Shown here: one piece after another, positions 5,627 through 5,746 of the stretch | Layout: each line of letters opens with the position of its first letter | Numbering within the stretch: the stretch's first letter is position 1 | Source of the DNA: JBDSTZ01 sp039927975 | Lineage (GTDB): Bacteria > Pseudomonadota > Gammaproteobacteria > Burkholderiales > Burkholderiaceae_D | Assembly: GCA_039927975.1 (NCBI GenBank) | Contig: JBDSTZ010000472.1 | Location: forward strand, 1-5,746 | Direction: 5' to 3' | Length of the DNA: 5,746 bases | Program-made: the position numbers and the translations under genes | Notes under the pieces: generated by a model | What the model was told of the DNA's origin: nothing | The model's input: the letters and a program-made list of their open reading frames with translations, nothing else | Databases searched by the model: none

Positions 5627-5746
5627 TTATACACAACTCGATAGCAAGCCCATTTCACGAAGGGTCTTGATGGTATGAGCGGAAGCACGGACATCACGCA
5701 ATCCCTCCCAGATCGTTTTGGCGCCCGGTTCGCCATCACTCTTTCG
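5627..5746 (-). CDS. IS4-family transposase, C-terminal 39 residues (runs off the window)
   Basis: On the minus strand a frame open from the window edge ends at TAA (5629-5627). Its 39 residues begin Arg-Lys and contain 'SDGEPGAKTIWEGL', followed by a short helix with 'TIKTLREMGLL'. A GRKSDGxPG-x-K-x-(I/L)W-x-GL pattern close to the C-terminus is typical of IS4-family (DDE) transposases. The catalytic DDE residues and the Y-R-E-K signature lie upstream, outside the window, so whether the gene is intact is unknown; the end itself looks normal and not truncated. A longer frame on the same strand (5398-5739) overlaps this stretch but has no recognisable protein character. The element brings mobile DNA to the upstream flank of the pectinase gene. 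Confidence 0.75.
   Translation of the reverse strand, partial: RKSDGEPGAKTIWEGLRDVRASAHTIKTLREMGLLSSCV
5627..5746 (-). mobile_element. 3' part of an IS4-family insertion sequence, outer boundary not resolved
   Basis: The transposase tail shows that an insertion sequence enters the window from the right. Its terminal inverted repeat should lie a little beyond the stop codon, probably within 5400-5620 where several inverted repeats occur. No target-site duplication or matching opposite end is visible, so only the coding part is marked. Confidence 0.6.

Noticed and set aside
5398..5739. A 113-codon minus-strand frame at the right edge
   Set aside because: Another frame of the same strand there encodes a recognisable IS4 transposase C-terminus; this one has no family pattern and spans several hairpins.
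1..5746. CRISPR array, tRNA or rRNA genes
   Set aside because: No regularly spaced direct repeats and no cloverleaf or rRNA-like segments were seen on either strand.

Overview
The window is GC-rich DNA (genes clearly above 60% G+C by eye). Its gene style fits a Gram-negative betaproteobacterium, most likely an Oxalobacteraceae-type soil or plant-associated degrader such as Massilia or Duganella. The grounds are secreted multidomain pectinases with a 'LLQAC-GGGG' lipoprotein start, Pro/Thr linkers and strong Shine-Dalgarno sites. The taxon is an inference from style, not from a marker gene.

Layout. Positions 1-484 (+) hold the 3' part of a right-handed beta-helix protein, probably a polygalacturonase-like (GH28-type) glycoside hydrolase. 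A good sigma70-like promoter (532-560) then drives a secreted alpha/beta hydrolase of the dienelactone-hydrolase type (628-1542, +) that ends in an Ala/Pro-rich tail. A strong hairpin (1559-1592) with an A-run on one side and a T-run on the other sits between this gene and the convergent large gene, and probably terminates both. The large gene (1636-5019, -) encodes a 1127-residue lipoprotein with a family 1 pectate lyase, a family 8 pectin methylesterase and a C-terminal concanavalin-like beta-sandwich module in one chain. Upstream of it lies an AT-rich promoter region (about 40% G+C for 5041-5280). There a 24-bp near-perfect palindrome overlaps the -35 element of a candidate promoter. Positions about 5280-5626 contain no convincing gene but several inverted repeats. 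At the right edge (5627-5746, -) is the C-terminal end of an IS4-family transposase, so this flank borders a mobile element.

How the parts work together. Methylesterase activity converts methylated pectin into pectate, which is the substrate of a Ca2+-dependent pectate lyase. Having both on one lipid-anchored polypeptide would couple the two steps at the cell surface or in the periplasm. The beta-helix hydrolase could then shorten the oligogalacturonides. The secreted alpha/beta hydrolase might remove other esters, but nothing in its sequence fixes the substrate. The most interesting points are the lyase-esterase fusion and the palindrome at its promoter. Nothing here looks like a wholly unknown class of system.
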